Source: Balamuthia mandrillaris (Eukaryota; Discosea; Longamoebia; Balamuthiidae). From it: 24,990 bases of DNA. Positions 9,637 through 21,625 of the stretch are shown here, one piece after another; positions within the stretch are counted from its first letter, which is position 1; every line of letters starts with the position of its first letter. The notes beneath the pieces are model-generated. The model was not told the DNA's origin, ran no database searches, and was given only the letters and a program-made list of their open reading frames with translations. The position numbers and the translations under genes were made by a program. The stretch is from NCBI GenBank assembly GCA_031835245.1, contig JAVKOQ010000598.1:1-24990 (forward strand), read 5' to 3'.

Positions 9637-10186
9637 AGAGAGCAACTTACCAGACCAAAGAGCGATCAAAGGTCTTTACATCCTTTAGCATGCCATAAAC
9701 CTCATCGATGAGCTTCACGCCCTCCTGCAGAGTTTCGCCAGTACGGAACACAGCAGCGTTGTTTTGCATGACTCTCTGCATCTTATTCCTGATGTCAGCA
9801 GTCTTAAACTTGCCATTGGCATAACGAATCTTGTCCAAGTTCTGAATGGCCTCTCGTAGCCAGCGTTCTTGGGGAGAGGCCTGTGTGGAGTCTCTTTCTT
9901 GAGTGTTTCTTCGCGTTGAGCAACGGCTCTGCCAAATACCACAATGTCCAGCAGCGAGTTGGCGCCAAGGCAGTTAGCACCGTGCACTGACACACAAGCA
10001 GCCTCACCGGCGCCCATCAGTCCTCGCCCATCAGTCCTGGGATTACGTGGTCGGGGTTGTCTCCTTGTTTGGTGAGGATCTCACCGTGGTAAGTAGTTGT
10101 GGGGATATATACCTCCCATGTTGTAGTGTACGGTAGGCAGAATTGGAATGGGCTCTTTGGTGATATTGTCTGGCTCAAGCAAGTTT
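9290..10186 (-). pseudogene. sdhA: decayed C-terminal fragment of succinate dehydrogenase flavoprotein (SDHA)
   Basis: SDHA oxidises succinate to fumarate in mitochondrial complex II. This fragment covers about the last 270 of some 640 residues, from [18 protein letters not shown] through [36 protein letters not shown] and [12 protein letters not shown] to PPVARVY. The N-terminal FAD-binding part is absent. Frame is broken near 10111 (4 extra bases after MGGI), near 10020 (a short duplication, GACTGATGGGCGAG) and near 9870 (one base short in a C run). Two otherwise conserved arginines are Cys (GANRLGA to GANCLGA, GAHARED to GAHACED), as expected for C-to-T decay at CpG. No stop follows VY; the frame runs on into the microsatellite. 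One intron (9650-9558) is kept with GTAAGT and CAG, so it is a DNA-level copy, not a retrocopy. A working gene must lie elsewhere, unless the breaks are assembly errors. Confidence 0.8.
9603..9634. repeat. (GA)n microsatellite in the SDHA-remnant intron
   Basis: About 14 GA units, CT on the coding strand of the SDHA remnant, placed between the donor at 9650 and the acceptor at 9558. Confidence 0.9.
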
Positions 10187-10249
10187 TAGTTTTCCCACCA
10201 AAATTTGTGTGGTGAGATCGAGTTAAATTTGCTTGAGCCAACCAATATC
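10162..10249. repeat. inverted repeat at the 5' break of the SDHA remnant
   Basis: Left arm 10162-10186 and right arm 10225-10249 match as reverse complements at about 22 of 25 positions, with a 38-nt spacer. The left arm is SDHA coding sequence (NLLEPDNI in the minus strand), so the right arm is an inverted copy of it lying beyond the break. Confidence 0.75.
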
Positions 10250-10379
10250 TACTCTGAAAACTTTGTCGACAAACTAAACATTATCATGACGACACGAAAA
10301 ATTATTAAACGAAAGCTAGCTTTTCTTCTTCTGGCAAGCCCAAGGAGCGCTCCCACTAAGCTCTCTCTCAGCTTCTTCG
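10250..10379 (+). promoter_or_regulatory. upstream region of the AARSD1-like gene
   Basis: A/T-rich sequence with AAAAATTATTAAAC near 10296, an exact 10-bp palindrome GGAGCGCTCC at 10344-10353, and a CT-rich leader just before the ATG at 10380. No defined promoter motif can be named. Confidence 0.35.
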
Positions 10380-12255
<1,876 letters not shown>

Positions 12256-12664
12256 AATAACAACCTCCTCCTCCTCCTCATCGCAAGGTGGGCTTCATCC
12301 TTCTTCGACGTCCGCTGTTGGCCAGTCAAGCTATATTGGCAACACACATGTTTCGCTGGTGGCTTGTTGATAAACGAGGTAATATTAGGTTGCCTCTGAG
12401 ATAACACAAAAATTTCTTCTTTCGAAATTTTTGTGTTATCAAAAGGAAAAAAGAAGATGCCCTTGATGAGCTGCTTAACCAATGGCCAGGGGCAATCATT
12501 ATATCGAAATTGCCTGTATTTGTGCCTTTTGACGTCACCGTTACCTTGGGCCACAGCTTAAGTGAGCCCGCGTTACGCGTTCGTTTCCGGCTTTGAATTC
12601 TCTGCGTTCTTTTGCTCGCACAGTAAACGAAGAAAGAAGGAGAACCACTGACGCCATCCACTTG
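12256..12664. other. intergenic region between AARSD1-like and channel genes
   Basis: About 400 bp without a supported gene. It opens with a short CTC microsatellite (12264-12280), contains a strong hairpin at 12400-12440, and must hold the channel promoter and 5' UTR. The frame of channel exon 1 is open upstream to about 12545, so the 5' end of that gene could be further left if an in-frame start is supplied by another exon. Confidence 0.5.
12400..12440. repeat. perfect 17-bp inverted repeat (hairpin)
   Basis: Arms 12400-12416 (GATAACACAAAAATTTC) and 12424-12440 are exact reverse complements with a 7-nt loop. There is no T tract or poly(A) signal that would mark a terminator; it may be the core of a small foldback element. 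Confidence 0.9.
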
Positions 12665-15600
12665 ATGACAGGACCAAGCAGCGACACCAAGCAACAGAGT
12701 TCTTCTTCTTTATGTGGTGGCGTTTCATGTTGTCATCTTCACTCCAAACGCGCCCTGTTCTGCTTGTGGAGTAACAACCCTTTCCGTCGCTATGTAGTAC
12801 GCTACGTTACTGGCAAATATCCTTTTCCTCTCTTTCTTTGTTTTCTGTTCTTTTCTATTTCCCAAGAGGAGGTTTTTTCTTTGGCGCTTTTGTTTGTTTC
12901 CTTGACCTCTGGTGTTATTTTTATTTTGTGGCGCTCACATGGTTCGAAGCTTTCATCATATTCGTCGTCATTCTCAACGCCATCTTTCTGGCATGCGGGG
13001 AACCAACCGCCCCTCCCGACTCGCCACGCAACCGAATGGTGGACATCGCTGACAAGGTCTTCTTGGGGATCTACACGGTGGAACTGGTTCTCAAAGTCTT
13101 GGCCCACGGCTTCATCCTACACAAAGGTGCCTACCTAAGAAACGCGTGGAACTGGTTAGACTTTGTCATTCTGGTGGTGAACTGGGTTATGTTGCTCGTG
13201 GAGCTCTCGGAATCCGAGACAGAGCGCTTCGCCAGCGTGGTACGGGTCGTGAGGGTGTTTCGGACGTTGCGGCTGCTCTCCGCCATCCCCAAGCTTCGAC
13301 GCATCGTTACAACCCTCATCCTCAGCATACCTTACCTGTTGAACGTGCTGGGTTTGCTTTGCCTGTTCTTCCTCCTCTTTGGCATCCCATCGGTTGTTCT
13401 CTTTGGTGGGCAACTTCGGAAGCATTGCGTCCTGACTTCCACTACCAATTCGTCCACTTCTTTCGTGGAGAGCTTCTTTGATGCAGACTTAACCTGCGTT
13501 GAGGATGATACGGTGGTAGGTGGCTTGCAGTGTGATGAAGTGGAGGGACTCGAGGAAGCCAGCTGCGAAGAGACCAATTCCAATCCCGGCTTTGGGACCA
13601 TCTCGTTTGACAATTTCTTGATCGCCACATTCAATCTGTTCCAGTGCACGATGATGGAGGAGTGGACCAACACCATGTACCTCGTTATGGACGCCACCAA
13701 CTACTTTGCCGGTCTATACTTCTTGGTTGTGGTCTTTGTTGGCGCTTTCTTCATCGTCAACCTCTTTCTTGGTATAGTGGAAAGCACTTATCACAACCTT
13801 GGAGAGGACAACGACCAACAACACCCCAACAAGGGGGACTCACACGAGCAACAAACAGCACAGAGACAGCCAGCAATGTTGCTGGGCGAGGTGGAGGAGG
13901 ATCCGCATGGAAGAGAACGAAATGGCAAGAGAGCGTTAAAGCGAGAGGTTGAGATGCAAACGTTTGAAGATGGAGGAGTTGAAGAAGAAGATGAGGACTT
14001 GTGGGCCGAATGTGGAGAAGAGAAAGAAGAAGCGCGAGATTCAAAAGAGGTAAAGAAACAAGCAATACAACAAAATAACGACGCATCGGAAGGACAACAT
14101 ACAGAAATAGAGACCTCCCAACAACGATCCGAGGGCGAAGAACAAGGTGAACTCTCCAATAACAGAAGAACCGAGACAAAGAACATTGGATTGCAGCTTG
14201 GGCAAGCATGTAAGAAGTTTTGGCGAAACTTCTGCAACTGGCTGAAACGGCCTTCCGACATAGAGCATCGCCAATGGAACGAGAATACTATTTCCACCGT
14301 ACAGAGATGGTATTATGCAGGAGCAACATGGGTGGATCATCATGTCGCCAATTCTCGATGGTTCGAAGTTGTCATCATGGGCCTCATCGTACTGAACACC
14401 GTACTTTTGGCCATGGTGTTCAAGAACCAACCTGACGGCTACACGCTCTTCCTGTTCATTGCCAACATCGTGCTCAACAGCTTGTTCACGGTGGAGATGA
14501 TCACCCGGCTGTATAGCTTAGGCTTGTGGATGTACCTCACCAAAGATGGCTTCAATCTTTTCGATTGCCTGGTCGTCGTCATCGGATGGGCCGAAATCAT
14601 CGTTGTGATTGCGCAGGGAAACGAGTCCACTCCCGGTGTAGCCATGTTTAGGGCGCTGCGATTGTTGCGAACGTTACGCTTCGTGCGGTTCTGGGATTCG
14701 CTCACCAAATTGGTCAAAACTATAGGAAGAGTGACCAGCAGTCTTGCCTACAACCTTTTGCTTCTGACGGTGGTGATGTTCATCTTTGCAGTGATGGGAA
14801 TGTATCTCTTTGCTGGCAAATTTGGCGAAGAGGAGAAGCCTCGTCTTCACTTCGACACGTTCTTCTGGTCTTTCATGACGGTCTTTCAGCTGGTATCCGG
14901 AACGGACTGGATAGGTACCATGCGGAATGCCGTTCGAGCGACCACATGGGCTGCATCTATGTATTTTATCGCGTTGTTGACGACTAGCTCCTTTCTCGTC
15001 CTCAACCTTTTCCTTTCTATCCTTTTGGGAAGCTTTGATCTCACCTCCAACGAAGCAAGAGCTGAGCGAGCCAACCAACCGAGTGTACCGAATTCCCAGC
15101 AAATAGCAGGGGGTACGAAACCAAGGAGTCCCAATGAGCCAGCCACACCGGAGGACGAAGGTGTGCAAGAAGAAGAATCGTTTCAACAGACATCAGAACA
15201 GAACTCAGAGGAGGAAAGTGATGAAGAATGGTTGGAAGCCGATGAGAGCGATGAAGACATATCTGCAAAGCATCAACAAAACAAGGTGGTTTTGAGGTTT
15301 GACATGAACGAAGACGATGGCAAAGACAAAGGTTAGTTACATACGTGCTATTTTCTCTGGAAACAGCTTACTCACTTTCCATCTTTCTAGCAGGAAACGT
15401 CTTTTCTATATCTGTCGGTGTTGAAGCTGCAGACAAGTCTATCGCTGAACAAGAAAGAGTGAACCGAAGAGAGCTTAGAATACAAAAGCGGCTTGCACAT
15501 ACATCGCTTTTTGGAATATCTCCAGGCAACCCTGTTCGCATCTTCTGCCTGCGCCTCACTACCCACCCCATATTTGAGATGGCGATCGCCATTGCCATAG

Positions 15601-17206
15601 TGGTGAGTTGCATAACCCTCGCTTTGGAACCCCACTTTGAAGGCAATGTGTCATTTGCTGTATTCCTTTCATTGGACGTTACCTTTGCTGTTATCTTTCT
15701 TGGCGAAATGCTGATGAAATGGGTAGGGCAGGTTTGTATCTCTAGGTATACACCATTGTTTATAACCAACAAGAAATGTGATAATGCATGCTGACTTCGT
15801 TTCATTTTCGTGCCATTTAGGGCTTATTTGCGCATCCTTATGCCTACTTTCGCAGTGGATGGAACATAATTGATGCATTGGTGGTGCTCGTGTCCATTAT
15901 CAGTTTGCTGCTTCTGCCTACTGGTGCTGATATCTCTTTTTTACGGGCGTTACGTGCATTTCGCCCAATCCGCTTGCTTGTTCGTTTTGCGCAAACAAGG
16001 GTATGCCGTACCCCGCCTGTCGATTCTCCTCTCTCTCTCTCTCTCTCTCTCATTCTTTGTCTTATTTTTGGATGTGCATAGGTGGTATTAAAAGCGATAT
16101 TAAGGACGTTGCCCATTCTGCCAAGCTTGCTGTTTATTTCGGGTTTTATTTGGGTTATCTTTGCTATACTGGGCCTTCAGTTATTTGTTGGGACGTTTGA
16201 TTACTGCAATGATTCATCTGTTTCTACTGAGACACAATGCACTGGCAACTTTACAACAGAGGACGGCGTGATTGAGGAAAGGGAATGGCTGACTCCAAAA
16301 GACAACTTTGACAACTTTGGAGAAGCACTGTTTACAGTATTCAAGATGGCATCACTGGAAAACTTTCAAACGGTGTTGTTTCAAGCAGTGGACATCACCA
16401 ACGAAAACGAACAACCACAAAGAGATGCCAGTCCCCAAAATGTGTGGTATTTTCTGGTATTCATCCCGATTTGTTGTTGGTTGGTGCTTGGCTTGTTCAC
16501 TGGAGGCATCATCGACCAATTCAGCAAGACCAGATTGGAGGAGAGCTTCAAAGGAACTGTGTTTCTTACGGAGCAACAACGAGAATGGATTCATATCCTT
16601 TTTTTTCCCTTTACCTTTTTCTCTTTCGTCCTTTTAACATAACAAATTTCTTAACCAACACCACTTACAACTGCAACAATTGATGATGAAACTGGGCATC
16701 AAGCGCAACTGCCAAAAACCAAAACTCAAGTTCCGGCAATGGCTTCATGACATTGTGTCACGACCCATGTTTGAGTATTTTATTGGCATTGTTATCTTTC
16801 TCAATATCTGTGTATTGGTGACCTACCATTATGACCAGCCGCAAACCTTCACAGATTTTCAGTGTATGTTTTTGTTTTTCTAGGCCCAGCAAGTTATTTT
16901 ATTGCTAACATAGATTACTTAAATGGTTGCATCCCTCAAGTCGTGATGGACATTATATTTACTGTTATTTATGTGATGGAGGCAGGTGCCAAGATTGTGG
17001 CGTGGTTTCCAAAGCACTACTTTGGCAACTGGTGGAATGTATTAGACTTTCTAATTGCCTTGCTAAGTGTTGTTGCTCTCTTCTTGACGGCTTTCCTTCG
17101 CTTGCTGCACTCCGGGTATTGCGAATACTTAGAGTACTCAAGTCATTCAAGCTTATTAAGCCATTACACGTGCTCTTTACAGCATTGGTGTATGTCCTTT
17201 CCTCCT

Positions 17207-17245
<39 letters not shown>

Positions 17246-18270
17246 CTCTATTTCTCTCACATGCTTGTTCCTGTTTTCTGTCTTTCTTTAACAATATTCA
17301 TTGAACTAAAGAATCATACACTAGTTATTCCCTTCCTGCAATGGCCAATGTAGGATTGGTGCTCTTAATTCTATTCTACATATTTTCCATTCTGGGCATG
17401 GCCTTGTTCAGCGACCTTACCACTGGAGAGCAGCTCAATAGCAACATTGTAAACTTCAAAAACTTTTACTTTGCCTTTCTTCTGGTTTGTAGGATGGCCA
17501 CTGGAGAAGATTGGAACGAAATTATGCATGATGTTATGAATGCCAAAGGCCCGTGGTCATTAGTCTACTTCGTGGTATTCAATATTCTGGTCTTTTTTAT
17601 TGGCGTTCAGTTGTTTATTGCTGTTGTCATTGAAAATTTCCGTTTTGTTTCTGAGTTGGAACAAAAAGGATCTATATCATTGATGGATCTAGAAAGGTTT
17701 GACTTATGGACTTAAAACTTACTCACTCAATACTAATAATTGTTTTATTACAGCTTTTCAGAGTTATGGGGAGTATTTGATCCTGATAAAACAGAGATGA
17801 TTTCTATAGAACAACTACCAGTTTTTTTACAACAACTTTGCAAACCTTTAGGTTTTATAGACAAGAACATGAATACACAGAAAAGAATACAAAGTCACCA
17901 ACTTGTGGAGATTAATCTTGCAGATATTGGCGTGCTTTCAGTTGAAGATAATTATATTCACTTTACAGATTTGTTATTGATACTTGTACAGCGAGCTTTT
18001 GGCAAACAAGAAGCTCAGCTTATTGTACTTCAAAAAAAAACACCTAAAAAGAAAGGAACAAATGTAGTACATAATATAACTGACAAACAAAAGACAAAAG
18101 AACAGCATTTTATTAGTGTAACTAAACTTGAGCAATATATAGATGCTCTTGAACAAGTGTACTTGGAAAAGAAAATAGCAATGATAAAAGATAATGAAGA
18201 TGACTATGTTTCTGATATGTTAAAATCATGGTGGAACTGTTGTAACTATTCAAACAATAAACAAGAATAA
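12665..18270 (+). CDS. four-domain voltage-gated cation channel (CaV/NaV superfamily), 9 exons, ~1632 aa
   Basis: The pore-forming subunit of a plasma or ciliary membrane channel. Exons: 12665-12816, 12939-15331, 15394-15731, 15821-16000, 16082-16592, 16678-16863, 16941-17189, 17325-17696, 17754-18270. The N-terminus ends in the family motif NPFRR before S1. Each domain has six segments with an arginine-rich S4: DI RVVRVFRTLRLL, DII FRALRLLRTLRFVR, DIII RALRAFRPIRLLVR, DIV LRVLRILRVLKSFK. Pore loops read TMMEEW (E~291), VSGTDW (T~706), ASLENF (E~1114) and ATGEDW (E~1398), so the filter is E/T/E/E. The DI-DII linker is long and acidic, and another acidic linker precedes DIII. The DIII-DIV linker has LTEQQREW. 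The C-terminus carries an EF-hand-like FDPDKTEMISIEQL. Introns 1 and 5 are AT-AC. Exon 7 needs one more base between S3 and S4 of DIV to stay in frame, a true lesion or an assembly error. Start ATG 12665 is the first after the open upstream frame. Confidence 0.88.
12817..12938 (+). other. U12-type AT-AC intron (channel intron 1)
   Basis: The donor is ATATCCTTTT, the consensus of minor-spliceosome AT-AC introns. A branch site TTTCCTTGAC (12897-12906) matches TTCCTTRAY, and the first AC after it (12937-12938) is the acceptor. Joining 12816 to 12939 in phase 2 gives RRYVVRYVTGKWFEAFII, which aligns without a gap to the NPxRR...FE start of S1 in animal channels. No GT-AG alternative restores this frame. 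Confidence 0.85.
16022..16052. repeat. CT-rich tract in channel intron 4
   Basis: CT units in the intron 16001-16081, on the coding strand. A second one of about 15 units lies at 17210-17240 in intron 7 (17190-17324). Confidence 0.9.
16593..16677 (+). other. U12-type AT-AC intron (channel intron 5)
   Basis: The donor is ATATCCTTTT after GAATGGATTC. The branch site TTTCTTAAC (16647-16655) is one base from the U12 consensus, and the acceptor AC at 16676-16677 lies 23 nt past the branch A. The phase-1 join gives LTEQQREWIQLMMKLG, equal in length to the TEEQ...MKKLG stretch of animal sodium channels. Acceptors ACs at 16659 or 16669 are in phase too but add residues. Confidence 0.82.
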
Positions 18271-19010
18271 TAGTTGTTAAAAGTTTTATTCTAAGTACAA
18301 GTGATAGTAAAGTATCTTGTGTTTTGTTGTAAGTTGTCCCGAGAGGAAAAAGAAGAAGCAAGGAGAGGCAGTATTTAAGCTAGAAGAAGATCCATAAAAG
18401 AGCAAAGCATAAAACAGAAGACAGAGAAAAAGGAAACATCAAGAAAGGAGAAGGGAAGATGAGAGGTTTTTTTTATATCACTCTCCCGTAATACCTATCC
18501 CATCTCTCCTTGTATATATATTTCTCTTTCATTCTATTAAGAGGTCTTTTCCCCCTGCACACAACGAGTTGGTATCATTCGGTTGTTCTTTCACCTATCT
18601 TCTGGTTTCCTCAGAGTTAATGGCAGGAAGGAGAGTCAGCCAGAAAGAAGAGCTACTATGTTGGAGTTTTCAACATCACCCCCTTTTTGAATAAAGCTTC
18701 TTCCAGTAGGCGTTGACAGGTTGAAGATCATCAAAGTTCTTCAGTGGACCTCCTAGTAGGGTTAGGGGCGGGTACTCAGAACCTACGGCATTCAACTCCC
18801 CATGGTCCATTCTATAAAACTCTAAGTCTATAAGTCAATTGAATAAAGTGGCATAAAGTTACAATTTTTTCAAATTTCTCATAGAAAAACATATTCAATA
18901 TGTGTTGCAACTAAGTGCTACACTGGTGGTTAATTGAACAGAAAGAAAAATAAAAAAAAGTGTTGTTCTGGCCAACTAATAAAAAGAAAGAACTTCTGGA
19001 ATCTTGGTAC
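18271..19010. other. 3' flank of channel gene, no gene seen
   Basis: AT-rich sequence with no conserved frame. AATAAA occurs at about 18689 and 18841; either could end the channel mRNA. TAGGGTTAGGGG at 18757-18768 looks like two telomere units but stands alone. From about 18900 the sequence becomes A-rich and leads into the satellite region. Confidence 0.5.
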
Positions 19011-19627
19011 AAAGAAAGAAAAGAAAAAAAAACAAAAAGGAAAAAAAAGAAAAGAATAGAAAGAGAAAAGAGGAAAAAGAAAAAAATGAAAGGAACAATA
19101 AGAGAAAAAAAGAGCTAAAAAGAAAAGTAGGAAAAGTTAAAAATAAAAAGAAAAAGAAAGAAAGGAAAAGAAAAAAGAGAAAAACAGAAAAAGAGAAAGG
19201 AAAAAAAGGAAACAGAAGATAGAGGAAAAAGAGAGAAAAATAAGCAAAATGAAAATGAAAAAAAAGAAATAAGAGAAAAAAAAGAAAATGGGAAGAAAGA
19301 GAAAAAAAGAAAAAGAAGAGAACAAGAAAAAGAAAAAAGAAAAAAGAGAAAGTGAAAAAAAAAAAGAGAAGAGAAAGATAGAGGAAGAAAAAAAAAGAAG
19401 CAAAAAGAAGAAAGAAAAGAGAATAAGAAGAAAAAAAAGAGAAAGATAATGAAAGAAAAAGAAAAAATGAAAAAAAAAAGAGGGAAGAAGAGGAAAAGAA
19501 AGGAATAAAGAGAAAAAGAAGAGAAAAAAGAAAAAAGAAAAGGAAGAAAGAAAAGAGGAAGAGGAAAAGAAGAAAAGAGTGAGACAAAAAGAAAGAAAAG
19601 AAGCAAAAAAGAATAAAGACAATGAAA
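19011..19627. repeat. ~0.6-kb purine tract, copy 1
   Basis: The plus strand is almost only A and G, with rare C or T. It ends in AAGCTTTCTCTGTCCAACTA at 19627. A near-copy lies at 22480-23107 with an offset of about 3,480 bp. Long frames are open on the minus strand in several phases, which is a result of composition only. Confidence 0.9.
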
Positions 19628-19639
19628 AGCTTTCTCTGT

Positions 19640-19985
19640 CCAACTAAGTTTGCATCTAAACAAGCTCCATTCATAATAATTTACTTACCTATGCTCCAGA
19701 CTATGGAGAATCGAATGCAACTGGTTTCAACCTCTGAGGACATCATGTACCCGAGAAATTAATTATTTGAGCCAAAAACGAGATAATTCACTCCCACAAC
19801 AAACCTGAGGGTCAAAACCAAAAAAAACTTTCCAAACACGTCCCCAAATAACAGAGAAAAGGTACCACTCCGACGGAGCGCTGCATATATAGTTCAAAAA
19901 AAAAAGAAGTCTGTTTTTAGAAAAATACAATCAAGTTCAAACAAAACTGAGTCATGTAAGGAAAAAAGAGAAAGTGGTTCAAATT
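19640..19985. repeat. ~328-bp satellite unit, lone copy (type C)
   Basis: One unit anchored at ATGCTCCAGA (19691) with the inner landmark GAGAAATTAATTATTTGAGC and the small hairpin CTCCGACGGAGCGC near 19868. It runs straight into 135-bp repeats. Confidence 0.85.
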
Positions 19986-20290
19986 AAGGGTGTGAAAGTA
20001 GCGCTCTGACGGAGCGCTAACCCCATGTGGGATTTTGAGGAAGGATGAAGAAAAAATAAAAACAACCAAGCTCAAACAGAACAGGGTCATGTAGGAAAAA
20101 AAGGGCAAATAGTACAAAATAGAGAAGTGAAAGTAGCACTCTGATGGAGCACTAACTATACAAGTGAGTTTGAGGAGGAAGAACAAGAGAAAAGGAGGAG
20201 TAGTAAAACTAAAAATCAACTTACAGGGAGTGAAAGCAAAAGTTTTGAAGAAGGGAGCAATATCAACCATAAGTATAAATAAAAACATAA
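19986..20290. repeat. 135-bp satellite, array 1
   Basis: Two diverged units with hairpins starting at 19998 and 20133, exactly 135 bp apart, then a tail (GTAGTAAAACTAAAAATCAA at about 20202) that recurs at about 21872 after array 2. Confidence 0.85.
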
Positions 20291-20299
20291 AAAAGCTAA

Positions 20300-21289
20300 G
20301 TCTGTAACCAAACAAGCTTTGTCTATGAAAATTTACTCACCTATGCTCTAGACTATAGAGAATCGAATACAACTGGTTTCAGCCTCTGAGGACATTGTGT
20401 ACTTGAGAAATTAATTGTTTGAGTCAAAAACGAGATAATTCACTTCCACAATGAACCTGAGGGTCAAAACCAAAAAAAACTTGCCAAACACGTCCCCAAA
20501 TACAAAGGAAAGATGCCGCTCCGACGGAGCGCTGCATATACAGCTCTAAAAAAAAAGAAAGAATGAAAAACTTTGTGATTATGATAAATATTTCATTTTA
20601 GACACAAAAATATAAAAAAAAAGCCAAGTCTGTAACCAAACAAGCTATGTCCATGAAAATTTACCCACCTATGCTCCAGACCATGGCGAATCGAATGCAA
20701 CTAATTTCAGCCTCTGAGGACATCATGTACCTGAGAAATTAATTATTTGAGCCAAAAACGAGATAATTCACTCCCATAACAAACCTGAGAGTCAAAACAA
20801 AAAAAAACTGTTTAGACATAGTCCCAGAATAACACAGACCAGGTGCCGCTCCGCTGGAGCGCTTCATCCACTGCTTTAAAACAAAAAGAAAGAGTGAAAA
20901 ACTGTATGTTCTAGATAAATATCCCAGTTTTGAAACAAAAATATAAAAAAAAGCTAAGTCTGTAACCAAACAAACTATGTCCATGAAAATTTACTCACCT
21001 ATGCTCTAGACCATGGAGAATCGAATGCAACTGGTTTCAGCCTCTGAGGACATCGTGTACCTAAGAAATTAATTATTTGAGCCAAAAACGAGATCATTCA
21101 CTCCCACAACAAACCTGAGGGTCAGAACCAAAAAAAACTTTCCAAACACGTCCCCAAATAACAAAGAAAAGGTGCCGCTCCGACGGAGCGCTGTATACAC
21201 AGCTTAAAAAAAAAGAAGTCTGTTTTTAGAAAAATACAATCAAGTTTAAACAAAACTGAGTCATGTAAGGAAAAAAGAGAGAGTGGTTC
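20300..21289. repeat. ~328-bp satellite, cluster 1 (three units)
   Basis: Three head-to-tail units anchored at 20343, 20671 and 21001 (spacing 328 and 330). They differ in their 3' parts: type A ends GCATATACAGCTC, type B has GCTCCGCTGGAGCGC, type C ends GTATACACAGC and leads into 135-bp repeats. Confidence 0.9.
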
Positions 21290-21625
21290 AAATTAAGGGT
21301 GTGAAAGTAGCGCTCCAACGGAGCGCTAACCCCGAGCAGGATTTTGAGAGAGGATGACAAAAAATAAAAACAACCAAGTCCCAACAGAACAGGGTTGTGG
21401 GAGGAGAAAAGAGGAAGTGGTGCAAAATAAGAGAGCGAAAGCAGCGCTCCGACGGAGCGCTAACTACGTGAGTGATTTTGGGCAGGGGTGAAGAATAATA
21501 AAAAGAACCAAGTCTGAACAGAACAGGGTTGTAGAGGGAAAGAAGAGGAAGTGGTGCAAAAGAGGAGCATGAAAGCAGCGCTCCGATGGAGCACTAACTG
21601 CGCAAGAGAGTTTGGAGAGGAAAAA
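21290..21625. repeat. 135-bp satellite, array 2
   Basis: Three units with hairpins starting at 21307, 21441 and 21575 (spacing 134). Each has AACCAAGTC...AACAGAACAGGG between hairpins. Confidence 0.88.

Noticed and set aside
16864-16883. A 20-nt intron in the channel gene
   Set aside because: GTATGT...CTAG would fit the phase, but acceptor CAAG at 16940 gives a normal 77-nt intron with a CTAAC branch and a better S1-S2 alignment to CaV.
18757-18768. TAGGGTTAGGGG as an interstitial telomere
   Set aside because: Only two units; too short to separate from chance, although a satellite region follows.
18976-19674. Phe/Ser/Leu-rich minus-strand frame of 232 codons that looks like a membrane protein
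   Set aside because: It comes from the purine tract; several frames are open at once, and the copy at 22400-23143 is equally open by composition.
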